Source: Clostridiales bacterium
GTDB lineage: Bacteria; Bacillota; Clostridia; Christensenellales; Pumilibacteraceae
Assembly: GCA_031276725.1 (NCBI GenBank)
Contig: JAISMM010000082.1
Location: forward strand, 1 to 35,365
Reading direction: 5' to 3'
DNA: 35,365 nucleotides
In this document: piece after piece, positions 25,268 through 32,591 of the stretch
Position numbering within the stretch: position 1 is the stretch's first letter
Layout: each line of letters opens with the position of its first letter
Program-made: the position numbers and the translations under genes
Notes under the pieces: model-generated
Database searches by the model: none
Seen by the model: the letters and a program-made list of their open reading frames with translations, nothing else
What the model was told of the DNA's origin: nothing

Positions 25268-25779
25268 ACATAGTTTTGATCGGTATGCCGGGAAGCTCAA
25301 AAAGCACGTCCGGCCGCCGCGCCGCCGCGATGCTGGGTTTTAGGTTCGCCGACACCGACGCCGTAGTCGAAAGGCGCGCCAAAATGACTATCCCCGAAAT
25401 CTTCGCAAAGGGCGGCGAGGCGCTTTTCCGCGAGCTCGAAACCGAGGCGGCCATAACGGTATCCGGGTACACCGACGCCGTTATAGCGACGGGCGGCGGC
25501 ATTGTGGTCAAGCGCGATAATATGGCGGTACTCAACAAAAACGCCGTAACCGTGTATCTTTCGGCTACGCCGGAGGCTCTTTTTAAGCGCATAAAGGATT
25601 CGCGCAACCGCCCGCTTTTGCGGGGGGCTATGAGCGTCGAAACGCTCGCCGCTATGCTCGAAGTCAGGGGGTCGCTCTACAAAAAATACAGCCGCCGCAC
25701 GGTGGACACGACGGGACTCACGGCGGAGCAAACCGCCGCCAAAATCGTCGATACCTATATAGCGGAAAACTCTAAATAA
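25264..25779 (+). CDS. aroK: Shikimate kinase with an altered P-loop
   Basis: AroK phosphorylates shikimate at the 3-OH with ATP. The 171-residue protein starts MNIVLIGMPGSSKSTSGRRA. It has DTDAVVERRAKMTIPEIFAK (shikimate and Mg2+ binding), ATGGGIVVK, and the lid Arg in RNRPLLRG, all typical. The P-loop reads GMPGSSKST, so the glycine before the invariant Lys (usually GxGK) is Ser12. The Lys13 and Ser14 that bind phosphate and Mg2+ are intact. ATG 25264 overlaps the aroQ stop. The gene is last in the operon and is followed by a likely terminator. Confidence 0.93.
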   Translation: MNIVLIGMPGSSKSTSGRRAAAMLGFRFADTDAVVERRAKMTIPEIFAKGGEALFRELETEAAITVSGYTDAVIATGGGIVVKRDNMAVLNKNAVTVYLSATPEALFKRIKDSRNRPLLRGAMSVETLAAMLEVRGSLYKKYSRRTVDTTGLTAEQTAAKIVDTYIAENSK

Positions 25780-25782
25780 GTG

Positions 25783-25808
25783 CGGCGGGTTTAAGCCGGC
25801 GAATTTTT
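25783..25808 (+). terminator. Possible plus-strand terminator after the aro operon
   Basis: CGGC (25783-25786) pairs with GCCG (25795-25798), followed shortly by a five-T run (25803-25808 region). The stem is short, so this is only a candidate. Confidence 0.35.
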
Positions 25809-25813
25809 CCGGC

Positions 25814-25839
25814 AAAAAAGGCGCGGCTTAAAGCCGCCC
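25814..25839 (-). terminator. Intrinsic terminator for the nadE transcript (minus strand)
   Basis: On the minus strand GGGCGGC, loop TTTAA, then GCCGCGCC, are followed by six T (plus-strand A at 25814-25819). It lies about 150 nt past the nadE stop, so the nadE mRNA has a long 3' region. Confidence 0.6.
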
Positions 25840-25903
25840 GGCTTATTCGGAATTTTCCGCAGAGGGGAATTTTTCGGCGGTTAGCCGACGAATTTTTAAG
25901 TGC

Positions 25904-25977
25904 GGGCAGCAGACTGTGTTTTGCCGAACGAGTGCACATTGACGTACCCGATTGGGGCAAAACACAACGCGTAGCCC
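25904..25977 (-). other. Long hairpin in the nadE 3' region; possible unannotated RNA element
   Basis: Arms TGTGTTTTGCC (25915-25925) and GGCAAAACACA (25956-25966) pair perfectly over 11 bp. They are enclosed, across 7-by-7 unpaired bases, by GGGC (25904-25907) and GCCC (25974-25977). The 30-nt apical loop holds the self-complementary GTGCAC. The element lies between the nadE stop and the minus-strand terminator. It may be an mRNA 3' structure, a processed RNA, or an interspersed repeat; strand is assigned from the transcript that would carry it. Apart from the terminators, the rest of 25780-25989 holds a partial GAGGGGAATTTTT word (25862) and a TCGGC/GCCGA hairpin. Confidence 0.55.
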
Positions 25978-25989
25978 ATATCGGCGTTC

Positions 25990-27807
25990 CTATTTGCCCG
26001 CGTCGAGAGCGTCGATTTGTTGAATATAAAGCCTGTCCGAAAATTCGGTGTATATCACCTTGTCGGACAAGTCGAATTCCGTAACCTGTATGCCGTCGCA
26101 CCCGGCGTTACGCTTGAATTGGTTGGCGAAAAAGCGCTGAACGAACAGCCGCATATATTTAAGAATTTTCTTTTTGGTAATGTCGCGGAACGCGATCGCG
26201 GCAAGCTCCCAAACCTTTTCGACCGAAAAGCCTCTGCCGATAAGATTATACAAAAAGAAGTCGTGAAGCTCGAACGGCCCGAGCAGCGCCTCGGTTTCCT
26301 GACCCGCCAAAAGCTCGGGCGAAACGGGCGTGTTAAGAACGTCGTTTATGATTTTTGCGGCGGCGGCGTTCGAGGTCGTAAGGCAGTAGTTCCGCGCCAT
26401 CGCCCGTATAAGCGTCTTAGTCAGCGAGCTGTTGGGGTTATATTGGGCAAGCTGGTCGCCGCCGTAGGTAGACCAGCCCAGCGCCGTTTCGGACAGGTCG
26501 CCCGTCCCGAGCATAAGCGCGTTGTGCTTGTTGGCAAGGTCGAGCAGGATTTGCGCGCGTTCGCGGGCCTGCGCGTTTTCGTAAACCGTGTCCTTTTTGG
26601 AATGGCCTATCGCCTCCAAATGATCCTCGACGGCCTTAATAATCGGAACGTCGATATGCGACACCCCCAGCGCCTCTATAAGCGCGCGGGAGTTGTTCGC
26701 CGTGCGGTCGGACGAGCCGGGGCCGCGCATGGTTACGGCGACGATATTCTTTTTGTCGAGTCCGTATTTTTCGAACATTTTGACGCTCGTCAACAAAACG
26801 GTCGTCGAATCCAGGCCGCCCGACAGCCCGAATATAACCTTGTCGCATTTGGCGTCGTTCATTCGGGTGCGTATGCCGCGCCCCATAATGTCGCTTATGC
26901 GGTCGAACTGCGCCGACGGCGGCACAAAGGGCAGACGCTCGGTGTGACGCGTAATGTCGCCGTCGCGGCTTTCGATATTGACGGTAACGGAGCCGGAAAC
27001 GTCGGCGGCGGGGCGGGGCAGACCCGCGAATTTTTTAGCGTTCTTGACCAAATCGAAGTCGAATTCCACATAAAGCGAGTCGCTTTTGTCGCCCTCGACG
27101 GCGCCCAAAAGCTCGCCGTTTTCGGCGGCGAACAGGTCGCCGCAAAAAACGTTTTTCGCCACCGACTCGCCGCCGCCCGCCGAAACGTACAGGTAGGCGC
27201 AAGCCAAGCGCTTAGACTGCGCCGCGATTTTTACGCGCCGGCTTTCAAACGAATCTATAAGCGCCTTTCCCGCCGACATATTGATTACAAGGTCGGCGCC
27301 CGATTTTACGAGCGCGGCGGCGCGGGACTCTATAAGGTCGAAGTCCTCGCCGAACGCCACCGCGAACGTAAAGTCCCGGTTGCCGGCGTTAAACACGGCG
27401 CAAAGCGGCACGTCGCGGCCGTCAATCTTAACGGAACGGTTTTTCAGCCGTTCGGGGGGCAGGTCGGCGGCGAAGCCCGCTATAACGCCCTTACCGACTA
27501 CGGCGGCGGCCGAAACCGTTTCGCCGTCTATGCAGAGCGGCAGGCCCACCACGGCGGCGCACCGTAATTCTTTGGTGTCGGCGGCCAAATCCGTCAGCGC
27601 GGCGATCGCCCCGTCGGTAATAAGGGAATAGCCGCGCATACTCCCGAGGCTCGCGCCGGTAAGGGCGTCGAGCGGGAACGCGGCAAGCTCCGTCTTTTTG
27701 CGGTCGGCGGACGTAAGCAGTTTCAGTATCGCGGCCCTATTACGGTCGGGCGCTCCGACCTCTACCGTAGGTACGCACGCGGCGGCTTTAACGAATCCAA
27801 GTTTCAT
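25990..27807 (-). CDS. nadE: NAD+ synthetase with degenerate N-terminal glutaminase domain
   Basis: NadE amidates nicotinate adenine dinucleotide to NAD+ using ATP. The 605-residue protein has a nitrilase/glutaminase-type domain (about 1-260) and an N-type ATP pyrophosphatase synthetase domain (about 300-605). The synthetase domain is intact: FGLSGGLDSTTVLL with SGGLDS at 329-334, MRGPGSSDRT, and GTGDLSETALGWSTYGGDQL. The glutaminase domain has lost its expected triad. FPEL reads FPLD (44-47), the KxxLP lysine is Ala113, and the CED cysteine is Gly153 (AFGEDF). It therefore probably uses free ammonia, with the first domain kept for structure. The start ATG has AAGGAG upstream and a promoter at 27850-27878. 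Confidence 0.95.
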   Translation of the reverse strand: MKLGFVKAAACVPTVEVGAPDRNRAAILKLLTSADRKKTELAAFPLDALTGASLGSMRGYSLITDGAIAALTDLAADTKELRCAAVVGLPLCIDGETVSAAAVVGKGVIAGFAADLPPERLKNRSVKIDGRDVPLCAVFNAGNRDFTFAVAFGEDFDLIESRAAALVKSGADLVINMSAGKALIDSFESRRVKIAAQSKRLACAYLYVSAGGGESVAKNVFCGDLFAAENGELLGAVEGDKSDSLYVEFDFDLVKNAKKFAGLPRPAADVSGSVTVNIESRDGDITRHTERLPFVPPSAQFDRISDIMGRGIRTRMNDAKCDKVIFGLSGGLDSTTVLLTSVKMFEKYGLDKKNIVAVTMRGPGSSDRTANNSRALIEALGVSHIDVPIIKAVEDHLEAIGHSKKDTVYENAQARERAQILLDLANKHNALMLGTGDLSETALGWSTYGGDQLAQYNPNSSLTKTLIRAMARNYCLTTSNAAAAKIINDVLNTPVSPELLAGQETEALLGPFELHDFFLYNLIGRGFSVEKVWELAAIAFRDITKKKILKYMRLFVQRFFANQFKRNAGCDGIQVTEFDLSDKVIYTEFSDRLYIQQIDALDAGK

Positions 27808-27849
27808 AATATATAGCTCCTTAAAAATAAAAATCGTCCTAATAATGAT

Positions 27850-27878
27850 ATTGTATCACAAATTTGTGGTAAATGCAA
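27850..27878 (-). promoter_or_regulatory. nadE promoter with palindromic operator candidate
   Basis: On the minus strand TTGCAT (27878-27873), 17 bases, TACAAT (27855-27850). The spacer contains the perfect 12-bp palindrome CACAAATTTGTG (27857-27868), a likely repressor site. A second TTGACA (27895-27890) lies further upstream but has a poor -10. Confidence 0.65.
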
Positions 27879-27888
27879 CGAAAATAAT

Positions 27889-27917
27889 TTGTCAAATTAA
27901 GAAAAATGCGGTATAAT
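27889..27917 (+). promoter_or_regulatory. Phosphohexomutase promoter, placed for a leaderless mRNA
   Basis: TTGTCA (27889-27894), 17 bases, perfect TATAAT (27912-27917); the ATG follows 6 nt later at 27924. The -35 overlaps the minus-strand TTGACA at 27890-27895, so the divergent genes share this junction. Confidence 0.8.
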
Positions 27918-27923
27918 TAATTT

Positions 27924-29417
27924 ATGGAACTAAAAAGTCTTAAAAGCGGCAGCGATATCCGCGGCACAGCCACCCCCGACTACGGCGAGCGGGTTACGCT
28001 CACCGACGAGGCGGTCGCGGCGCTCGTGAACGGTTTCGTGGTATTTTTGAAAAAAAAGTACGGCGACAAGGATTTAAGAATAGCGCTCGGGCGCGATTCC
28101 CGCCTTTCGTCCGCTCATATTTCGGAAATCTGCATCGAGGTTCTCAAAAAGGCGGGAACGGAGATTTTTGACGGCGAACTGTTCACGACCCCGGCGGCGT
28201 TCTATATGACCAAAAATCCCGAGGTCGACGCGGACGGCGCCGTAATGATTACGGCGTCGCACCACCCCAAGCAGCGCAACGGCTTAAAGTTTTTCACAAA
28301 GGCGGGGGGCTTGGATTCGGCGGAGCTCGACGCGGTTATAGCCTACGCCGAGGCGGGCGAAACGGTCGAGGGCGCAAGGACGGTTTTGCGCCGCCGCGAC
28401 TATCTTTCGGACTACGCTCAAACGCTTATCGAGCTTGTGCGCCGCCGTTGCGGTAACGTAGAGCGTCCGCTCGGCGGGCTTAAAATCGTGGTGGACGCGG
28501 GTAACGGCGCGGGCGGCTTTTTTGCGCGGAACGTTTTGCGCGAGCTCGGCGCGGACACGACGGGTTCGCAATACCTCGAACCCGACGGCAACTTTCCCAA
28601 CCACGTTCCCAACCCCGAGGACGCCGCCGCGATGAGCTCGATCCGCGCGTGCGTAAAGGATAACGCCGCCGATTTGGGCGTCATATTTGATACCGACGTA
28701 GACCGCGCGGCGATAGTTTTGGCGGACGGGCGCGAGCTTAACCGCAACGGACTCATCGCGCTTTCGTCGGCGATTCTGTTAGAGGAGCAAAAGGGCGCCT
28801 ATATAGTCACCGATTCGGTTACGAGCGACGGACTGCGCAAGTTTATCGAAAGTAAGGGCGGCTTTCATATGCGCTACAAGCGCGGTTACAGGAACGTGAT
28901 CAACGAGGCCAAGCGCCTTAACGCCGAGGGGCGCAACGCGGTTTTGGCCATAGAAACGAGCGGCCACGCGGCGTTCCGCGAAAATAACTTCCTCGACGAC
29001 GGCGCGTATTTGGCGGCGCGGATTATCGCGAAGCTCGCCGAGCTCAAAAAGGACGGCAAGACGCTTTTATCGCTTATCGAGGGGTTGGAGGAGCCGCTCG
29101 AAACGGCGGAAATACGCCTTTCGTTCAAAACGCCCGACTTTGCCGCTTACGGCGAAAGAATGCTGCGCGAGCTGCGGGACTTTTCCGAAAAGACGTTCAC
29201 GCTCGCCCCGTCCACCTACGAGGGCGTCCGAACTAATATAGATTACGCCGACGGTTGGTTTTTGGCGCGCATCAGCGTTCACGACCCCGTCCTGCCCGTC
29301 AATATCGAAAGCCGCAAAAAGGGCGGCGCGCGCCTTATAGCCCGGCTGTTGTACTCGTTTTTGTCGGCGTATTCGGGGATTGACAGCGAACCGCTCAAAC
29401 GGTATATCGAGTCATAG
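27924..29417 (+). CDS. Phosphomannomutase/phosphoglucomutase family protein
   Basis: The 497-residue alpha-D-phosphohexomutase interconverts hexose 1- and 6-phosphates via a phosphoserine. All four domains are present. The active Ser112 lies in MITASHHPKQRNGLKF, and the metal loop is DTDVDRAAI. The sugar-binding loop is ETSGHAAFRENNFLDDGAY, and the phosphate-binding domain at the end has ISVHDPVLPVNIES. The Ser-His-His-Pro form resembles PMM/PGM and plant-like mutases, so glucose- versus mannose-specificity is undecided. It may feed cell-wall or glycolipid sugar nucleotides. ATG 27924 has no Shine-Dalgarno but sits 6 nt after TATAAT. Confidence 0.92.
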   Translation: MELKSLKSGSDIRGTATPDYGERVTLTDEAVAALVNGFVVFLKKKYGDKDLRIALGRDSRLSSAHISEICIEVLKKAGTEIFDGELFTTPAAFYMTKNPEVDADGAVMITASHHPKQRNGLKFFTKAGGLDSAELDAVIAYAEAGETVEGARTVLRRRDYLSDYAQTLIELVRRRCGNVERPLGGLKIVVDAGNGAGGFFARNVLRELGADTTGSQYLEPDGNFPNHVPNPEDAAAMSSIRACVKDNAADLGVIFDTDVDRAAIVLADGRELNRNGLIALSSAILLEEQKGAYIVTDSVTSDGLRKFIESKGGFHMRYKRGYRNVINEAKRLNAEGRNAVLAIETSGHAAFRENNFLDDGAYLAARIIAKLAELKKDGKTLLSLIEGLEEPLETAEIRLSFKTPDFAAYGERMLRELRDFSEKTFTLAPSTYEGVRTNIDYADGWFLARISVHDPVLPVNIESRKKGGARLIARLLYSFLSAYSGIDSEPLKRYIES

Positions 29418-29550
29418 GCGTATGAAAAATCCCGTGACAGCGCCAAAAACGCAACCCCGCCTAACTTACGTATTAGATATACGCGCGTTTTCGCCGCTCC
29501 GACGGGTTTTTGATACGCCTATACTTGGCGGCCGACGGCCGTCCGCTAAA

Positions 29551-29620
29551 AATTCCCCGGCGGGGCGATCGGATGTCGTACGCACCCGGCGGCTCTCCAA
29601 AATTCCCCTCCGGGGCGGTC
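29551..29620 (+). repeat. Two degenerate partial copies of the dispersed repeat
   Basis: AATTCCCCGGCGGGGCGATC (29551-29570) and AATTCCCCTCCGGGGCGGTC (29601-29620) keep the first hairpin and lose the second. They lie in the 244-bp gap before tkt, which contains no gene. An AAAACGC/GCGTTTT inverted pair is also present near 29446-29492. Confidence 0.6.
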
Positions 29621-29661
29621 GTCAGCTTAATTGAAAAACTAAATTTTTAAGGAGATACATT

Positions 29662-31686
29662 ATGGAAAAAATCGAACGGCAAGCAATTTCGGCGATACGC
29701 GTTTTGGCGGCGGAGACCGTCCAAAAGGCGAACAGCGGACATCCGGGGCTTCCCTTGGGGGCGGCGCCTGTCGGCTACGCGCTGTTTTCAAAGCACCTGC
29801 GGGTAAGCCCCAAGAATCCGTCGTTTTTCAACCGCGACAGGTTCGTTCTTTCGGCGGGACACGGATCCGCGCTCCTCTACACGCTCTTTCACGTGTTCAA
29901 TATGGGCGTTACCAAGGAGGATCTTATGGGCTTCCGTCAATTAAAGACGCGTACCCCGGGCCACCCCGAGTACGGCCACACGCCGTTCGTCGAAACGACT
30001 ACCGGTCCCTTGGGGCAGGGCTACGCCAACGCGGTGGGGTTCGCGCTCGCCGAGACTATGCTCGCCGCCAAATTCAACAAGCCGGGGCTTGATCTTGTGG
30101 ATCACTACACCTACGCCCTTTGCGGCGACGGCTGTATGCAGGAGGGCATCTCGTACGAGGCGGGGTCGCTGGCGGGCACGTGGGGGCTTAACAAGCTCAT
30201 AGTCATCTACGACAGCAACGGCATCACCATCGAGGGCGACACGGATTTGGCGTTCACCGAGGACGTCGCAAAGCGCCACGAGGCTATGGGCTGGCAGGTG
30301 CTGAACGTAGACGACGGCGAGGATACCGAGGCTATAAGCGCGGCGATTACGCTCGCCAAAAAGGATCTTAACCGCCCCTCGCTCATAGTGGTGCGCACAG
30401 TGATCGGCTACGGCTCGCCCAAGGCGGGAACGGCGGACTCTCACGGAGCGCCGTTAGGCGAGGACGGCGTAAAGGCGCTCAAAAAGGCGCTCGGTTACAC
30501 CGCCAAGCCGTTCGAGTTGCCGCCCGATTTAGTCAAGCATTACGCCGAGCTTTCCGCCGATATGGCAAAGTACGAAAACGAGTGGAACAGAACCGTCAAA
30601 AGCTACAAAACCAAATACCCCGCCGAGTACGAGGAATTCACGGCGTGGGTAAGGGGCAAGGCGCCGGAGCTCGCCGACGTTCCGGAGCTATGGAAGTGGC
30701 CCGACAAGCCCGAAGCCACGCGCAACACGAGCGGCGTTATTTTGAATAAGTTGTCGGACTTAATCCCGAATTTAGTCGGCGGCTCGGCGGACCTTTCGCC
30801 CTCGAATAAAACTTATATGAAGGATAAGGGCGACTACGGCTGGCAAACTCCCGAGGGGCGCAACCTGCATTTCGGCGTCCGCGAGCACGCTATGGCGGCG
30901 ATAACGAACGGTCTTGCCCTGCACGGCGGACTTATACCGTTTTGCGCCACGTTTTTCGTCTTTTCGGACTATATGAAAAACGCTATGCGCCTGAGCGCGC
31001 TTATGCGGCTGCCCGTTCTTTACGTTATGACGCACGACAGCATCGGAGTGGGCGAGGACGGCCCCACGCACCAACCCGTCGAACAGCTTGTGGCGCTCCG
31101 CTCGATTCCGAATATGCGCGTGTTCCGCCCCTGCGACGGACGCGAAACCGCCGCCGCCTACGCCGCCGCCCTTAGCGGCAAGGGGCCGGCGTGCATAATA
31201 GGCACGCGCCAAAATCTGCCGCCTTACAAGGGGACGGGCAAGGACGCGCTCGCGGGCGGCTATATCCTCGACGACTGCGCCGACGTTCCCAATCTGATTC
31301 TTATGGCCAGCGGCTCCGAGGTCGAGGTCGCCGTCAAGGCAAAGCAGCTTATCGTCGCCGCGAACCCCGGTTTGCGCGTGCGCGTCGTCAGTATGCCGTG
31401 TATGGAGCTGTTCGAGGAGCAAACCCAAAAATACCGCGAAAGCGTTCTGCCTAGCGGCGTCCGCGCCCGCATAGCGATCGAGGCGGGGTCTAGCTATTCG
31501 TGGGGCAAGTACGCGGGACTCGACGGCGGCTACGTCTGTATGGACACGTTCGGCGCGTCCGCTCCCGCCGAGCAGCTTTTCACAATCTACGGCTTCACGC
31601 CCGAAAACGTCGCCGCCGTCGCCAAAAAAGTTCTGCGCAACCTCTCAAAAGCCGAAAAATCCGAAAACGGATCCGCCGATGTATAA
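29662..31686 (+). CDS. tkt: Transketolase
   Basis: Transketolase moves two-carbon ketol units between sugar phosphates in the non-oxidative pentose phosphate pathway and supplies erythrose 4-phosphate to the shikimate pathway. The 674-residue protein has the N-terminal GHPGLPLGAAPVGYALF, TPP-binding GDGCMQEGISYEAGSLAG with the Mg2+ Asn in YDSNGITIEG, and FGVREHAMAAITNGLALHGG with the catalytic Glu. It also has THDSIGVGEDGPTHQPVEQL, and the C-terminal regulatory domain. AAGGAG lies 8 nt before ATG. The nucleotidase gene overlaps its end by 8 nt. A second transketolase-type gene is not seen. Confidence 0.97.
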   Translation: MEKIERQAISAIRVLAAETVQKANSGHPGLPLGAAPVGYALFSKHLRVSPKNPSFFNRDRFVLSAGHGSALLYTLFHVFNMGVTKEDLMGFRQLKTRTPGHPEYGHTPFVETTTGPLGQGYANAVGFALAETMLAAKFNKPGLDLVDHYTYALCGDGCMQEGISYEAGSLAGTWGLNKLIVIYDSNGITIEGDTDLAFTEDVAKRHEAMGWQVLNVDDGEDTEAISAAITLAKKDLNRPSLIVVRTVIGYGSPKAGTADSHGAPLGEDGVKALKKALGYTAKPFELPPDLVKHYAELSADMAKYENEWNRTVKSYKTKYPAEYEEFTAWVRGKAPELADVPELWKWPDKPEATRNTSGVILNKLSDLIPNLVGGSADLSPSNKTYMKDKGDYGWQTPEGRNLHFGVREHAMAAITNGLALHGGLIPFCATFFVFSDYMKNAMRLSALMRLPVLYVMTHDSIGVGEDGPTHQPVEQLVALRSIPNMRVFRPCDGRETAAAYAAALSGKGPACIIGTRQNLPPYKGTGKDALAGGYILDDCADVPNLILMASGSEVEVAVKAKQLIVAANPGLRVRVVSMPCMELFEEQTQKYRESVLPSGVRARIAIEAGSSYSWGKYAGLDGGYVCMDTFGASAPAEQLFTIYGFTPENVAAVAKKVLRNLSKAEKSENGSADV

Positions 31687-32260
31687 ATTTTTCGCGTTTC
31701 TAAGCCGTATGAAGCACATAAACCGATGGGGGCTTATGCGCAACATTCACGCCGAAAACATTTCCGAGCACAGCCACCAAACCGCGATAGTCGCCCACAC
31801 GCTGGCGCTTATCGAACGGTTCGTGTTCGGTCGGACGGACGTCAACCCCGAAAAAGCGGCCGTCTACGCCCTCTATCACGAGGCGTCCGAGGTTATCACG
31901 GGCGATATGCCGACCCCGGTCAAATACTTCGACGCCCAAATCACCGCGGCGTATAAAAAGGTGGAAAAGGAAGCGGAGAACACCCTTATCGATATGCTCC
32001 CCGCCGCCCTAAAAGCGCCGCTTTCCGACTGCATCCGCCCGCCCGCCTCCTACGAAAAAACTCTCGTAAAGCACGCCGACGCCCTCTGCGCCCTCATCAA
32101 ATGCACCGAGGAGCTTTCAAGCGGCAACACCGAATTTTCGGACGCCTATCAATCCGTCAAATCCTCCCTCGCCGCCTCCGCCTGCCCATCCGTAGACTAC
32201 TTTATTCAAAACTTCATCGACGCCTACGCCCTCAGTTTAGACAAACTATTGGAAAAGTAA
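31679..32260 (+). CDS. yfbR: YfbR-like 5'-deoxynucleotidase (HD-domain superfamily) with HE in place of HD
   Basis: YfbR dephosphorylates deoxyribonucleoside 5'-monophosphates using a divalent metal. The 193-residue protein matches along its length: FLSRMKHINRWGLMRN, ENISEHSHQTAIVAH with metal His31, then ALYHEASEVITGDMPTPVKY, and KHADALCALIKCTEEL with metal Asp134. The family motif YHDASE reads YHEASE here: His67 is kept, while the metal Asp is Glu68. The other metal ligands and Glu71 are present. ATG 31679 lies inside the end of tkt (8-nt overlap), so translation is coupled. The last part of the gene is GC-poor in motif but the length is normal. Confidence 0.9.
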   Translation: MYKFFAFLSRMKHINRWGLMRNIHAENISEHSHQTAIVAHTLALIERFVFGRTDVNPEKAAVYALYHEASEVITGDMPTPVKYFDAQITAAYKKVEKEAENTLIDMLPAALKAPLSDCIRPPASYEKTLVKHADALCALIKCTEELSSGNTEFSDAYQSVKSSLAASACPSVDYFIQNFIDAYALSLDKLLEK

Positions 32261-32269
32261 CCCGCCAAA

Positions 32270-32376
32270 ATTCCCCTCCGGGGAGGGCGGCGCCGTAGGT
32301 GTCGGGGTGGTTGACCGTCCGCCGCACTCGGCACTTCCGCAAATTCCCCTTATGGGGCGCCGCGCCCGTGTGGTCG
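32270..32376 (+). repeat. Dispersed repeat copy plus a degenerate copy
   Basis: A copy at 32270-32312 has a second hairpin GGCGCC-GTA-GGTGTC, still paired with two G-U pairs. A degenerate one lies at about 32343-32376. They occupy the first part of the gene-free stretch 32261-32591. Confidence 0.75.
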
Positions 32377-32426
32377 GGCTTGCTCGCAAGCTCGCGCGCC
32401 TTGCAAACGGTTTCGCCGTTTACGGC

Positions 32427-32483
32427 TTGTCGGTTTTTGCGTTTGTTTTGTCGAAAAGCGCGGGTACTCGGCGAAACCGACAA
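32427..32483 (+). repeat. Inverted repeat with 10-bp arms
   Basis: TTGTCGGTTT (32427-32436) and AAACCGACAA (32474-32483) are perfect inverted arms, 37 nt apart. Just before lies an AAACGG-TTTCG-CCGTTT hairpin (32405-32421). A similar run (GCAAAC.GCTTTGCCGTTT, 33477-33494) recurs downstream, so this is a second repeat family. No gene is visible here. Confidence 0.6.
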
Positions 32484-32591
32484 AAAATAACAAAAATTTC
32501 CCGTCGGCGGGAGAGACTGCGTTTTTGGCGGCAGGCTGTTTATTGTTTTATTCAATAACGGTAGATTTATAATTTTAAGGAGGTACGGTTT

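Noticed and set aside
25772-26101. 109-codon minus-strand frame across the hairpin element
   Set aside because: It overlaps the nadE end and the structured element. Its peptide has no domain features and the inverted repeat explains the sequence better.
26017-27567. 516-codon open frame on the plus strand opposite nadE
   Set aside because: It is an antisense shadow of nadE caused by GC-rich codon use. No motif is recognisable and the opposite strand has clear catalytic motifs.
32568-32573. TATAAT as the mtnN promoter
   Set aside because: A start 7 nt later would fall inside the Shine-Dalgarno, and no -35 is seen at 16-18 nt.
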